Shown here piece after piece: positions 44,860 to 54,654 of a stretch of 64,000 nt of DNA. The notes beneath the pieces were generated by a model. That model was not told the DNA's origin and made no database searches. It saw only the letters and a list, made by a program, of their open reading frames with translations. How positions within the stretch are numbered: position 1 is the first letter of the stretch; each line of letters opens with the position of its first letter. Source of the DNA: Legionella steelei (lineage in GTDB: Bacteria > Pseudomonadota > Gammaproteobacteria > Legionellales > Legionellaceae); contig NZ_LNYY01000019.1 in assembly GCF_001468005.1 (NCBI RefSeq), positions 714,445-778,444 on the forward strand, in the 5' to 3' direction. A program made the translations under genes and the position numbers.

Positions 44860-46014
44860 TTAACTCACAGATAATTGATTAAGCATTCCATTGTCTGTTA
44901 ATACATATAACTTTCTTCCTACTACACTTGGAGAAATACTAACGCCACCTGAAACTTTTGAACGAGCTATAATTTCGCCTGTTTGAGCATCAACAAAATG
45001 TAGATAACCGGTTTTATCACCTACAACCAAATCATTTTTTATCAGTGCCGGTTCAGTTAATCCTCTTGCTTTCAAACCAGTTTGCTTCCAATTAACCTGG
45101 CCATTGCGCTTATCAATAGACCATAAAACATCATGGCTATCAGTTATATACAAAGTATTACCGCTTAATACCATATTTTTATAAACAGAGCCTGGTTTTC
45201 TCCAAATGAATTGTCCATCTGCTAAAGAAAGAGCACCAATATATCCTTGATAACTTGCAAGATAAACCACATTATTCTCTACAATTGGATCAGCATCGAT
45301 ATCAACTAATCGCTCTACATCACTGGATCCGGACGCATATGCGATGCTTCGCTGCCACATTACACGTCCCGTTTCTCGATCCAATGCATCCAATTTGCCA
45401 TCTGAAAAACCGATCAATATCAAATGTCCCAAAGCAACGGGCGATGAACTTGCTTTCAGAACTAAACTAGGTGAACCATGCTCTGCCATCCATAGCTGTT
45501 TGCCATCTGCTGCATTAAATGCATAAACCCTACCATCGATTGTCTTTACGATTACTTTTTTAGCCATAATAGTTGGTGGCGACAAAATTTCTCCAGTAAC
45601 CTTTTTTTGCCACAATTTTTTACCATTACTTTGATTCAGCACAACTAATGAAGAATTATTAGTGCCGACAGCAACATACCCACTAGCTACAGCCGGACCG
45701 CTAACTAAACCATGCTTTACTTCTGTAGTCCATTTCGCTTCACCATTGTGTTTATTAATTGCTTGGACCAAACCACTGGCATCAGCAGTATAAATAACCC
45801 CACGCTGAACCACAGGCTTCAATCTTAAATATTCTTTATTTTTAGAAGACTTGCCTGCAGCAGCGGTCCAGTTTTGTTCCACTTTAATTTTGTCTTTAAC
45901 CTGCTTAAGCTCTTTAGGTTTTGGGGTGTTATCTTTACCTAACATGTAGTCATCAAGCTTTGAACATCCTTGACTCAAGGCACAGAGAATTAAAATAAAT
46001 AATTTCATTTTCAT
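44860..46014 (-). CDS. bamB: Outer-membrane assembly lipoprotein BamB
   Basis: This 384-residue beta-propeller lipoprotein is part of the BAM complex. It has a signal with lipobox (LSQGC) and PQQ/WD-like repeats of the type 'GKKLWQKKVTGEILSPP', 'GKQLWMAEHGS', 'GRVMWQRSIAYASG' and 'GQFIWRKPGS'. GAGG lies 10 nt before the ATG. It follows yfgM and precedes der, the usual order. Confidence 0.95.
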   Translation of the reverse strand: MKMKLFILILCALSQGCSKLDDYMLGKDNTPKPKELKQVKDKIKVEQNWTAAAGKSSKNKEYLRLKPVVQRGVIYTADASGLVQAINKHNGEAKWTTEVKHGLVSGPAVASGYVAVGTNNSSLVVLNQSNGKKLWQKKVTGEILSPPTIMAKKVIVKTIDGRVYAFNAADGKQLWMAEHGSPSLVLKASSSPVALGHLILIGFSDGKLDALDRETGRVMWQRSIAYASGSSDVERLVDIDADPIVENNVVYLASYQGYIGALSLADGQFIWRKPGSVYKNMVLSGNTLYITDSHDVLWSIDKRNGQVNWKQTGLKARGLTEPALIKNDLVVGDKTGYLHFVDAQTGEIIARSKVSGGVSISPSVVGRKLYVLTDNGMLNQLSVS

Positions 46015-46140
46015 GAAAGTTAAACCTCAATTTTTGCTATACAAATATATCAATAGTTTCATTATGTCTGCATTAGTTTGAAGCCTAGGAAAGCCTTAAG
46101 GTACAGGCTCTATACGGCTCCCAGGCTTATATTAAAATAG

Positions 46141-46815
46141 TTATGCAGACGCTACTTTTTTATTCTCGGAAATCATCGAATGCGATTTGCTTGCTATTGC
46201 ATTAGTTTTCATTTCTAAAAATAAATTTCCCATACCATTATTTTTTACTTCATCTAAAGCTTGCTTGTAGGAGTTCATGGCTTCCTGGTATTGTCCCGTG
46301 GCGCCGTAAATGTCACCTTTCAACTCATTAATGACTGGCAAATAAGTATTATCATGAACACTGCTCAATTCTTTAAGAGCATTTGTGTAAGACTTTTCTG
46401 CAGCAAAAATTCGTGCGATGCGAATCTTAGCAATTTGCTTTAAAGTCGACATCTTACTGTCCGTAGCAACAGCTTGCAGCTCCTCTCTAGCTTGCTCTAG
46501 CTTGTTTTTTGACACGTAAATTTTCGCAAGAGTCATATGCGCTGCATCAGCATAGACGGTACGGTTATGTTCATGAATTAATTCATTCGCATAAGCTCGC
46601 ACTGCTTTAATATTTTGGTTAGAAAGAGCAACCATCATTTGTTCATAGGCAACGGATGCTTGTTGTGTCAGCTTGTCCTGATGCCAGTTTAAATATCGAT
46701 ATCCAGCAATACCAAAGAGTATAAGCGATAATACTACGGTGACTAGATTACCGTATTGCTTCCACCATTTTTTTATCGATTCTAATTGTTCCTCTTCAGT
46801 CATATACACTGACAT
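46141..46815 (-). CDS. yfgM: YfgM-like TPR membrane protein (ancillary SecYEG factor)
   Basis: This 224-residue protein has a short cytoplasmic N-terminus (MTEEEQLESIKKWWKQYG), one membrane helix (about 24-44) and a periplasmic TPR-like domain. In E. coli YfgM associates with SecYEG and PpiD. ATG 46815 has GGAGAG about 5 nt away; the ATG 15 bp upstream has no ribosome site. It starts 15 nt after hisS and is followed by bamB. Confidence 0.9.
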   Translation of the reverse strand: MSVYMTEEEQLESIKKWWKQYGNLVTVVLSLILFGIAGYRYLNWHQDKLTQQASVAYEQMMVALSNQNIKAVRAYANELIHEHNRTVYADAAHMTLAKIYVSKNKLEQAREELQAVATDSKMSTLKQIAKIRIARIFAAEKSYTNALKELSSVHDNTYLPVINELKGDIYGATGQYQEAMNSYKQALDEVKNNGMGNLFLEMKTNAIASKSHSMISENKKVASA

Positions 46816-46830
46816 AATACTCTCCTGCAC

Positions 46831-48108
46831 TCACTCAAAATAATCTTTTAAAACTTGATTAATCATATTTTGATCTACTGTAATTTGTTCCGCTTCATTA
46901 CGTAAATCCTTAATACTAATTTGCTGATTCGCTAATTCATCTTCGCCCAAAATCAAAGCCAGGCGTGCATCACTTTTATCTGCTTTTTTAAATTGACTTT
47001 TAAAACTGCCCCCAGCAGTATTTACGGATACTTCAATTTCCGGATAAGTACTACGTATCATTTCAGAAATTATGAGTCCTCGTACCACCGCCTGCTCATT
47101 GACAGCAATAATATATAACGCATTTTTCTTTTTCTCTTTTTTCAAAAGATTCAGCGTTTCCATCAGCAAGTATATTCTCTCTATACCCAATGCAAAACCT
47201 ACCGCAGGCGTTGGGTTACCACCTAATTGCTCTACCAATATATCATATCGGCCACCAGCGCAAACTGTTGCCTGACTGCCTAATTTATCGGTCACCCATT
47301 CAAAAACAGTATGCCCATAATAATCAAGCCCTCTAACCAAAACAGGATTGACTACATAAGGCACCTGTAATGCATCCAGACCATCACAGAAAGACTGAAA
47401 ATGCGCACGACTTTTTTCATCAAGAACATCAATTAATTTTGGTGCATTAGCTAGTAGCTGCTGCATCTCAGGATTTTTACTGTCCAAAATGCGTAATGGA
47501 TTGCGAGTTAATCTACGTTTGCTGTCCTCATCCAACTGATTTTCATGATCAGTTAAATACTCTACCAGAATTTCTTTATAACGTTGACGCTCAGCTAACT
47601 CACCTAAAGTATTTACTTGTAATTGTACAAAATCCGCAAAGCCTAAGTGCTCCCAAAACTTGCGAGACATGGAAATCAACTCTAATTCAGCCATGGCGCC
47701 AGGCATTCCAAATACCTCAACACCTAATTGATTGAATTGTCGATATCTTCCTTTTTGGGGTCTTTCATGACGAAACATCTGCCCTATATACCAGAGTTTT
47801 TGCTGTTGATTATGTAAGAGGCCATTTTGTAAACAAGCACGCACACAACCGGCAGTACCTTCTGGTCTTAAAGTAATACTGTCTCCATTTAAGTCATTGA
47901 AAGTATACATTTCTTTTTCAACTATATCAGTTACTTCACCTATAGTTCGTTTAAATAGTTGGGTACTTTCAATAAGTGGAAAACGTATTTCCTGATAACC
48001 ATAACTGGACAGAACGCTTATAAAAACTTGTTCGATAGAACGCCATAATGCCGTCACCTCAGGCAAAACATCATTCATTCCTCGTATTGCTTGAATTCGT
48101 TCAGCCAC
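46831..48108 (-). CDS. hisS: Histidyl-tRNA synthetase
   Basis: This 425-residue class II synthetase has motif 2 in 'YIGQMFRHERPQKGRYRQF' and the His-specific 'LVRGLDYYGHTVFEWV' and 'AGGRYDILV' motifs, followed by an anticodon-binding domain ('IIAVNEQAVVRGLII'). GTG is the start. It begins inside the last 8 bases of rodZ, where ispG is found in many gammaproteobacteria. Confidence 0.97.
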   Translation of the reverse strand: MAERIQAIRGMNDVLPEVTALWRSIEQVFISVLSSYGYQEIRFPLIESTQLFKRTIGEVTDIVEKEMYTFNDLNGDSITLRPEGTAGCVRACLQNGLLHNQQQKLWYIGQMFRHERPQKGRYRQFNQLGVEVFGMPGAMAELELISMSRKFWEHLGFADFVQLQVNTLGELAERQRYKEILVEYLTDHENQLDEDSKRRLTRNPLRILDSKNPEMQQLLANAPKLIDVLDEKSRAHFQSFCDGLDALQVPYVVNPVLVRGLDYYGHTVFEWVTDKLGSQATVCAGGRYDILVEQLGGNPTPAVGFALGIERIYLLMETLNLLKKEKKKNALYIIAVNEQAVVRGLIISEMIRSTYPEIEVSVNTAGGSFKSQFKKADKSDARLALILGEDELANQQISIKDLRNEAEQITVDQNMINQVLKDYFE

Positions 48109-48682
48109 CTATCTTCTCCAGAGGTGACATTTCTTGCTTAGGATTTAATAATGACTGCATTTTTGATATATCAGTGAGCTTTAGCTCTGTTGTTTCCGTT
48201 GTTGGTGTTTGATTCAACGATAAATCGGCAGGAGCACTTTTGGCAGGAAATACTTGTTGTGTATCACTGTTTTTTTGCCACCAAATACCTACAGCAACAA
48301 TCACGCCTAAAGCAAACAAAATAGTAAACCAGCGAATAATATGTTCTGCCTTATGAGATTCACGTTTACTTTGCTGCCATAAAAGCGCGCGATCAGATTT
48401 TTTCTCAACGACAAACTGCTCATTAAATATTGCTAAATAAGGTTCAGGCGAAGTACCAAGTAATTTAGCATACGCACGTAAATATCCTTTAACGAAGACA
48501 GGCTCTGGCAACAAATGGAACTCATTGTTTTCAATTAGCTCAATAATACGTGCCCGCAAGTGCAATTTATTAGCAACATATTCAATTGTATATCCTTTTT
48601 GCTGGCGTATGCTGGCAAGTTGCTCGCCTGGATTTTTATCATGTTCTATTATATTTTCATCCAGTGTGGTTATTGTATTCAT
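48101..48682 (-). CDS. rodZ: RodZ-like helix-turn-helix membrane protein, short form
   Basis: The protein has an N-terminal helix-turn-helix (residues about 18-85, 'LASIRQQKGYTIEYVANKLH' in part and 'YLRAYAKLLG'), a basic juxtamembrane stretch, and one helix (about 117-136). Only about 55 periplasmic residues follow, without the beta-sandwich domain of long RodZ (E. coli about 337 aa). It should link MreB to the envelope in rod-shape maintenance. GGAG precedes the ATG. It overlaps pilW by 26 nt and hisS by 8 nt. Confidence 0.85.
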   Translation of the reverse strand: MNTITTLDENIIEHDKNPGEQLASIRQQKGYTIEYVANKLHLRARIIELIENNEFHLLPEPVFVKGYLRAYAKLLGTSPEPYLAIFNEQFVVEKKSDRALLWQQSKRESHKAEHIIRWFTILFALGVIVAVGIWWQKNSDTQQVFPAKSAPADLSLNQTPTTETTELKLTDISKMQSLLNPKQEMSPLEKIGG

Positions 48683-49433
48683 TATTTACTCCACTATTAT
48701 CGATATTGGAATTCAAATTATTTATGCTTTGTTCATATTCTGCAGCTATAGCATGTTGCCCAACTTTATCAGAAGCCTCTTTGGCTAAAGATAATAAAAC
48801 TCTATCATTCAAAACTAATTCTGGATGCTTCTGTACTAGAGCGTATGCCTCTGAGTCATGGCCAGCTTTAATTTCGATTTTCAGTAATTCATAAAAAGAT
48901 ACCTTTCGAGAAGGGTCTTGGTTTAATGCTTTTGCGAAATAAACCTTAGCCTTATCTTCATTAGGAACTGATAGCGCACAAAGACCTGCATTCTCATAAG
49001 CTCCCGCAGTATTTACATACTTTAAATCATTAACCGCTTTTAAAAAGTAAGCCTCGGCTTTTTTATAATCGCCTTGTCGACACAAAAATGCACCATAATT
49101 ATTGGACTGGGCGCCGCCATTCCCTGCTAATGACAAGGCCTTGACATAATATTTCTCTGCTTGGTCTAATTCTTTTGTCTGCTCAAAATAATAAGCCATT
49201 GCCGAATTGACATCAGGGGATCTCGGCTCTTGTTCCAATGCGGTGATAAGCTTTTTTTTCGCTCTTGGTCTATCACCTTGTTTTAAATAACCTAAACCTA
49301 ACTGAACATTATATGATGCAGCCCTACTGAGATTCGGTTTTTTTAAATTTTGTTTTTCACTTTCTTCATCATGTGCGCATGCCTGCAAAAACAAGCTGGC
49401 CACAATAAATAAGAGATAAAACTTTTTTAACAC
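48657..49433 (-). CDS. pilW: Type IV pilus biogenesis/stability lipoprotein PilW (PilF)
   Basis: This 258-residue TPR lipoprotein helps assemble the PilQ secretin. It has a lipobox (LFLQAC) and four to six TPR units ('AASYNVQLGLGYLKQGDRPR', 'SAMAYYFEQTKELDQAEKYY', 'NNYGAFLCRQGDYKKAEAYF'). GTG is the start. It overlaps rodZ by 26 nt, and ribosomes probably reinitiate there. Confidence 0.93.
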   Translation of the reverse strand: MLKKFYLLFIVASLFLQACAHDEESEKQNLKKPNLSRAASYNVQLGLGYLKQGDRPRAKKKLITALEQEPRSPDVNSAMAYYFEQTKELDQAEKYYVKALSLAGNGGAQSNNYGAFLCRQGDYKKAEAYFLKAVNDLKYVNTAGAYENAGLCALSVPNEDKAKVYFAKALNQDPSRKVSFYELLKIEIKAGHDSEAYALVQKHPELVLNDRVLLSLAKEASDKVGQHAIAAEYEQSINNLNSNIDNSGVNNEYNNHTG

Positions 49434-49550
49434 AATATTTCACACTAAGGTTAGAAATGATTGCGCATTATAACCGCTTACAAATAAATTAAAAATGATT
49501 TGTCACAAATAATGACTTTATTGTGGCACAAAAGTTTAGGCCAGGCGTAA

Positions 49551-50684
49551 TCATTGCTCTGCTGGATGCTGCTCTTGATTTTTTTTAGGCATAAAATGTA
49601 ATTTTTGCCACCTCTCAGAGCGGCTTGTTCTGTCCTTAACTTCGCCAGCCAACTGCCCACATGCAGCATCGATGTCATCGCCACGTGTTTTTCGGGTAAT
49701 TGTGTTAATACCATGGGCAATTAATTTATCTCTAAATGCATCAATTGCTTCCTGAGATGAACGCTGATATTGCGTCATTGGAAAAGGATTAAATGGAATT
49801 AAATTGACCTTAGATGGAACATTGCGTAACAACTTTATTAATTGACTTGCATGTTCAGGTTGATCGTTAACGCCTTTGAGCATGACATACTCAAAAGTCA
49901 CTTTTCTTCGTGGTTCATCTTTAAAATAATCTTTACATAAAGCCATTAACTGAGCCAGAGGATATTTTTTATTTATAGGCACCAGCTCATTTCTTAATTC
50001 ATCATTGGGAGCATGCAAGGAAACAGCAAGGGCTACAGGACTAACTTCTCTTAAACGTTGCAGATCAGGTAATACCCCTGAGGTACTTAAAGTAACACGA
50101 CGTTTTGATAATCCATAAGCAAAATCATCCATCATAATGTTCATTGCTGACACAACATTATCGAAATTAAGCAAGGGTTCCCCCATACCCATCATCACCA
50201 CATTAGTGACTTTTTTGTCATGCGCTCCCTGCTGTTGCGATAGCTCACGGACAGCCAACCACACTTGTCCGATAATTTCACCTGTAGATAAATTACGATT
50301 AAAACCTTGCTTTGCAGTAGAACAAAACGAGCAGTTTAACGCACATCCTACTTGGGAAGAAACACAGAGAGTCCCACGATTTGCTTCTGGAATGTATACC
50401 GTCTCAATGCAATTACCACAATCAAGCTTTAAAAGCCATTTATGAGTGCCATCATTAGACTTCTGACAAGCAACTATTTCAGGTAACTTAATATTCGATA
50501 GTTCAGCCAGCTTTTCTCTTAATGACTTGCTTAAATTAGTCATTTTTGTGAAATCAGATAAACCTGCTTGATGAATCCATTGAATTATTTGTTGCGCACG
50601 ATAAGATTGTTCGCCCCAACTATCCAATAGCTCACGCATTTGTTGGTAATTGTAATCCAGCAGATTTACTTTTTGTGCAGTCAT
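49551..50684 (-). CDS. rlmN: 23S rRNA (A2503) / tRNA (A37) C2-methyltransferase
   Basis: This 377-residue radical SAM enzyme has the CxxxCxxC cluster C114-C118-C121 in '[18 protein letters not shown]', '[16 protein letters not shown]' for SAM contact, and the C-terminal catalytic Cys in '[12 protein letters not shown]'. It makes m2A in 23S rRNA and some tRNAs. TGGAG precedes the ATG. It lies upstream of pilW by about 118 bp. Confidence 0.97.
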   Translation of the reverse strand: MTAQKVNLLDYNYQQMRELLDSWGEQSYRAQQIIQWIHQAGLSDFTKMTNLSKSLREKLAELSNIKLPEIVACQKSNDGTHKWLLKLDCGNCIETVYIPEANRGTLCVSSQVGCALNCSFCSTAKQGFNRNLSTGEIIGQVWLAVRELSQQQGAHDKKVTNVVMMGMGEPLLNFDNVVSAMNIMMDDFAYGLSKRRVTLSTSGVLPDLQRLREVSPVALAVSLHAPNDELRNELVPINKKYPLAQLMALCKDYFKDEPRRKVTFEYVMLKGVNDQPEHASQLIKLLRNVPSKVNLIPFNPFPMTQYQRSSQEAIDAFRDKLIAHGINTITRKTRGDDIDAACGQLAGEVKDRTSRSERWQKLHFMPKKNQEQHPAEQ

Positions 50685-50720
50685 TTTTGCTCCAAATTTA
50701 ATGACTCAATGAATAGAGTT

Positions 50721-50808
50721 GCAGCCTGGGTGCAACGTAGCGGAACTCGGGAGTAGGATATGAAATGACTCATAAACCCCAGATTCCGCTACGCTGCACT
50801 CAGCCTAC
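50721..50808. repeat. GTAGCCTGGGTGCAACGTAGCG-type palindromic element, 88 bp
   Basis: The left arm GCAGCCTGGGTGCAACGTAG, continuing with CGGAACTCGGG, matches the reverse complement of the right arm (CCCAGATTCCGCTACGCTG to CAGCCTAC). It lies between ndk and rlmN and is one of the best-preserved copies. Confidence 0.75.
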
Positions 50809-50850
50809 AATACAACACTACTCGTGCCATTAAATATCAAAAACTATTTC

Positions 50851-51276
50851 TTATCTTTCGCAAACTTCATGAGGTTCAAAGAAGAAAGCAATTTCACGAG
50901 CCGCATTTTCAAGACTATCAGAACCATGTACTGCATTCGCATCAATACTATCAGCAAAATCAGCGCGGATAGTTCCTGGAGCAGCTTCTTTAGGGTTTGT
51001 TGCACCCATAATGTCTCTGTTTTTCATGACCGCGTTTTCACCGTGTAATACTTGAATCATCACTGGACCAGAAATCATGAACTCAACCAAATCATTAAAG
51101 AAAGGGCGTGCACGGTGAATATCATAAAAATTTTCTGCTTGTTCGCGAGAAAGTTGCATCATTTTTGCAGCGATTATGTTTAAACCAGCACTTTCAAAAC
51201 GAGTATAGATTTGGCCAATAACAGATTTAGCTACTGCATCAGGTTTAATAATTGACAATGTTGTTTCTTTTGCCAT
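50851..51276 (-). CDS. ndk: Nucleoside diphosphate kinase
   Basis: This 141-residue enzyme balances NTP pools by phosphate transfer through an active-site His. It has '[10 protein letters not shown]' at the start and the catalytic His in '[17 protein letters not shown]'. GGAG lies 6 nt before ATG 51276; a codon 12 nt upstream opens the frame but has no ribosome site. It is the first gene of the ndk-to-der cluster. Confidence 0.97.
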   Translation of the reverse strand: MAKETTLSIIKPDAVAKSVIGQIYTRFESAGLNIIAAKMMQLSREQAENFYDIHRARPFFNDLVEFMISGPVMIQVLHGENAVMKNRDIMGATNPKEAAPGTIRADFADSIDANAVHGSDSLENAAREIAFFFEPHEVCER

Positions 51277-51429
51277 CGTGGACTCCATAGGGGTTTAGTT
51301 AAAGTGCAATATTATACACGAAATGCCGGCTATATGGCTAATATAAATTCATTTTTATATGAATATGCTCTTGATGGCAAAAGCAAAACTAATGTGCTAC
51401 AACCTTGTTTTGCTTTTTTATATTGATTA

Positions 51430-52311
51430 TTACTCAATTGCCCCAATACTTTTATCAAAATATAAAGGCTCACGATTAATCTCATCTTGCGCAGGATCAA
51501 TTTTGTATTCAGGTAAGGATTTCATTAAATCAACAACACGAATAATCGTATCGAAAAATTGATTTCTGTACGCATTGGCTGTCCGATTTAACTCATCCGC
51601 TTGGTCCACATATTCCATTACCTGATCATCAAAATCTATGTCCAGTTGCAAAATTTCTGCTAACGCGGCTTGTATTTTTCTTTTTAAGTCTTCTGTCAAT
51701 GAAATTTTAAGCATTTCATTCATTTTCTCTATAAAAAGAGATTCATTAGCTTGAACTTCTGCCATATTGCAATAAATCAAAGCGTGATTAACTGCCTTTC
51801 GTATTTGGCTCTTTTTCACTGAGAGAGCAGCAGTTTTAAATATACTATTAATTGACTTAATTGCTTTTTCCAATTCCGTGTTAAACATTTGAGTAATTTG
51901 AATCAAAATACGTTGGCTGGTCGCAATCAAGTAATCATGATTCCCCTGTACCTTTTGAAACTCCTCACCAAGCGCAACTAATTGTTGTCGCTCGTTTTCT
52001 ATCACTTCACGTGTTGCAGCACCTTGTGCCTCCTCACCTTTGGAGTTTTCACCAGAAAGCAGATAATCAATGTATAATTTTTGCACATAAACATGATAAT
52101 CGTTTGCTTGCTGTAAGACGATACCATTGAGAACACTTTTTAATGGAACTAGTAATATGCGATGATAAAAACTAAATGGACTTTTAATCGCTGCAACCAA
52201 TTCTGTTTGCACCAAATTGATTTTGTATCTACCTAATATACGCTCAGCGGTTATTACTCCATAAGTTGAAAACCATTGGCTTAACTCAGTATCAATTTCT
52301 TGCTCGTTCAT
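51430..52311 (-). CDS. Helical protein of unknown function
   Basis: The 293-residue protein has no signal peptide, is almost all alpha-helical by composition, and has coiled-coil potential at about 95-160 and 185-260. GGATG precedes the ATG. The C-terminus (EINREPLYFDKSIGAIE) has no strong secretion features. It is divergent from miaE and has no operon partner. I do not recognise the family; it may be a Legionella-conserved protein, and an effector role is only a guess. Confidence 0.6.
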   Translation of the reverse strand: MNEQEIDTELSQWFSTYGVITAERILGRYKINLVQTELVAAIKSPFSFYHRILLVPLKSVLNGIVLQQANDYHVYVQKLYIDYLLSGENSKGEEAQGAATREVIENERQQLVALGEEFQKVQGNHDYLIATSQRILIQITQMFNTELEKAIKSINSIFKTAALSVKKSQIRKAVNHALIYCNMAEVQANESLFIEKMNEMLKISLTEDLKRKIQAALAEILQLDIDFDDQVMEYVDQADELNRTANAYRNQFFDTIIRVVDLMKSLPEYKIDPAQDEINREPLYFDKSIGAIE

Positions 52312-52389
52312 TTTTCATCCAATTTAATTTCTTTAAGGTATATGATATAAGACAGTTTATTTTAATTAAGTATAGTGTGTATCCCGCAG

Positions 52390-53016
52390 ATGTTAAAACG
52401 ATTAGATAATGATTTACAATTATTAAATAACTTTCTTCAGGTAAAAACACCCCAAGCATGGTTAGATTACGCAGCAAATCATATTCCTTTACTATTAATT
52501 GACCATGCCCATTGTGAGCGCAAAGCTGCAGCGACTGCAATTAACTTTATGAGCAAATATCCAGAAAAAAGAGAACTTGTTGACGTAATGTCTCCTTTAG
52601 CTCGTGAAGAGTTACTGCATTTTGAAAAAGTCATTCATTTTATGACCCAAAAAGGGATCGAATTTTGTCCGCTACAACCCTCAGGCTATGCGACACAAAT
52701 GCATAAACTGGTTACGAATAAGGATGTACCTCAGCGTCTAAGTGATCAACTGATCATTGGTGCCATTATTGAAGCCCGTTCCTGTGAGCGTTTTTACGCA
52801 ATCATTCCTTATCTAGAGGATCAAGATTTAATCAAATTTTACAGAACTTTAATTAAATCCGAGGCGCGTCATTTTGAGAATTATTTGAGACTTGCAAAAT
52901 TATACGGTGGTGATATAGAACAGCGTTTAAAATTGTTTTTATCTTTAGAAAATGATTTTATTTTAGCAACTGACTCGGTATTTCGCTTTCATAGCGGAAT
53001 ACCGCAGCTTCAATGA
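52390..53016 (+). CDS. miaE: tRNA-(ms2io6A37) hydroxylase
   Basis: The 208-residue product is a ferritin-like non-heme diiron enzyme that hydroxylates the ms2i6A37 side chain of tRNA. Iron ligands appear in 'IDHAHCERKAAATA', 'AREELLHFEKV', 'IEARSCERFYA' and 'KSEARHFENYL' (E and ExxH pairs). The alignment begins at MLKRLDNDLQLL, so ATG 52390 is the start rather than GTG 52375. It is monocistronic and ends 4 nt before the convergent orphan at 53021. Confidence 0.93.
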   Translation: MLKRLDNDLQLLNNFLQVKTPQAWLDYAANHIPLLLIDHAHCERKAAATAINFMSKYPEKRELVDVMSPLAREELLHFEKVIHFMTQKGIEFCPLQPSGYATQMHKLVTNKDVPQRLSDQLIIGAIIEARSCERFYAIIPYLEDQDLIKFYRTLIKSEARHFENYLRLAKLYGGDIEQRLKLFLSLENDFILATDSVFRFHSGIPQLQ

Positions 53017-53020
53017 GTCA

Positions 53021-53917
53021 TTATGTAGGTGTGGGCGTACTATTTTGCTCTGGCTCTTGTTGCTCACCATATTTCAATTTGGCGTTTGCTTTTAAGAATG
53101 AAGAAAAGCTAGTATTAGGATCGTTGTTTAAATCATTAAACACATCTTCATCTAATAATGCACCAGTTGTCTTATTTTTATATGCTACTGGAGTCCCACG
53201 AGGAGTCCCTGGAGGATTGAGGATAGGTTCATAACCATTTTCTTCTAACCAAAGGTCAACAAATACCTTAAATGCTTTATTTGCTTCATTTTGTTCTTTT
53301 ACAAGCCTTCCATCTGCAGTTTTCTTATCACCTAAGGAAGCCCCAGTATCAGCACGAGTTAAGTCAGCGATATGAACTTTTCCATCTTTAAACGTAACCT
53401 TATGATCTAAAACAGGGGAAGCAATATCACCGACACCTTTAATAAGCTTATGCATTATCGCTGCTTTAATCGACTGATAGATCCTTTCGTTAGGATGAAA
53501 TATAGCGCCAATATAAGGAACATTTTTAGTTTTTGTTTTCACATAGTCCACTAGCTCGCCGCCAACTTGATCAACAGATATGTTTATTGCTTTATTAAGC
53601 TTTGTTAACATGTTCAGCAAGGACATCATGTTAGAACGCCAATCGTTGAAGGCATTTTGCTCTGAGTTAATCATACTGTCAGCCAATTGATCGACTTCTT
53701 GCCAATAAGTTTCTGGCCCGCCCTCTCTTCGATTTTTGAGTTTATGCTTGTTTCTCAAGTCGTCCATAAACTTGGCCCACTTTTGTCGCTGCGCCATTTG
53801 CGCAGTCTCAAGACCTGATTGCCAATCTTTATCGCGTTGATCTTTACGGAGTTTCTCCACTCCCTCTACGGAGCTTTTATTCGCTTCATCCCTTCGTTTA
53901 TCAAATTCAGTCGACAT
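53021..53917 (-). CDS. Hydrophilic protein of unknown function, candidate effector
   Basis: The 298-residue protein is strongly charged, with a Lys/Glu/Arg/Gln-rich N-terminal half (about 1-75), a central region with moderate hydrophobicity (MLTKLNKAINISVDQVGG) and a C-terminus 'YGEQQEPEQNSTPTPT' that is Glu/Gln-rich. There is no signal peptide. GGAG lies about 11 nt before the ATG. It precedes lpxH on the other side by about 17 bp but the two are unlikely to be functionally linked. I do not recognise the family. The tail is compatible with Dot/Icm export but is not diagnostic. Confidence 0.6.
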   Translation of the reverse strand: MSTEFDKRRDEANKSSVEGVEKLRKDQRDKDWQSGLETAQMAQRQKWAKFMDDLRNKHKLKNRREGGPETYWQEVDQLADSMINSEQNAFNDWRSNMMSLLNMLTKLNKAINISVDQVGGELVDYVKTKTKNVPYIGAIFHPNERIYQSIKAAIMHKLIKGVGDIASPVLDHKVTFKDGKVHIADLTRADTGASLGDKKTADGRLVKEQNEANKAFKVFVDLWLEENGYEPILNPPGTPRGTPVAYKNKTTGALLDEDVFNDLNNDPNTSFSSFLKANAKLKYGEQQEPEQNSTPTPT

Positions 53918-53934
53918 ATCAGATCACTCCAAAA

Positions 53935-54654
53935 TCAAGGGCGGGCAAAATAGAACCCTTTTGTATTATGATAACACAACAGCTGGGGTTTGTCATCCCA
54001 GTCACTGAGGACATACCGTTTTAATTCTTGCGAATTATTTTGATAAGAAATTATGCCAGGTTTATGGGTATGGCCATGAATTAATTGGGTCACTTGATAA
54101 TGCAACATGTGCTTAATTACCTCAGTTGCAACCACATCCATTTCATCCAAAGGTTTGTTTTGATTCATCTGGCTACGGTAACGTATTTGCTTCACTAAGC
54201 GCTCACGATATTTTCTTGTTAAACTTAAAAATAAGACAGGAAATATTCTGTTTCGAGTTATCAGTCGAAAACGTTGATGCGCCAAGTCTTTAGTACAATA
54301 TCGATCCCCATGTACTAAGAGTATTTTTTCCTGGCCTAATTGGATTACAGTCGGTTCAGGCAAAATTGTCCATCCAGCTAGTTTTGCAAAAGCTTTCCCC
54401 AATAAAAAATCACGGTTTCCATGCATATAAAATATATTAATTCCTTGTTTTTTTAAAGAAAATAGCTGCTGTGCAATACCTCGGCTCCATTCATCAGTGG
54501 TATCATCTCCCGCCCAAGCATGAAAAAAGTCACCGAGAATATAAACATTTTTAACTGAAATCTTTGCCCATTCAAGAAATTGATTAAAACGTTCCTGAAT
54601 GGCCTGCTCTTCTGGATGCAAATGAAGATCAGAAATAAAAACAGCTTCTATCAT
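53935..54654 (-). CDS. lpxH: UDP-2,3-diacylglucosamine diphosphatase
   Basis: This 239-residue calcineurin-like Mn enzyme cleaves UDP-2,3-diacylglucosamine to lipid X in lipid A synthesis. Metal ligands are in 'FISDLHLHP', 'LGDFFHAWAGDD', 'HGNRDFLLG' and 'HGHTHKPG'. Its start overlaps the minC stop by 4 nt. Confidence 0.96.
   Translation of the reverse strand: MIEAVFISDLHLHPEEQAIQERFNQFLEWAKISVKNVYILGDFFHAWAGDDTTDEWSRGIAQQLFSLKKQGINIFYMHGNRDFLLGKAFAKLAGWTILPEPTVIQLGQEKILLVHGDRYCTKDLAHQRFRLITRNRIFPVLFLSLTRKYRERLVKQIRYRSQMNQNKPLDEMDVVATEVIKHMLHYQVTQLIHGHTHKPGIISYQNNSQELKRYVLSDWDDKPQLLCYHNTKGFYFARP

Noticed and set aside
52292-52540. Minus-strand 82-codon frame overlapping the miaE 5' end
   Set aside because: It covers the start of miaE, whose protein has clear diiron ligands, and has no ribosome site of its own.
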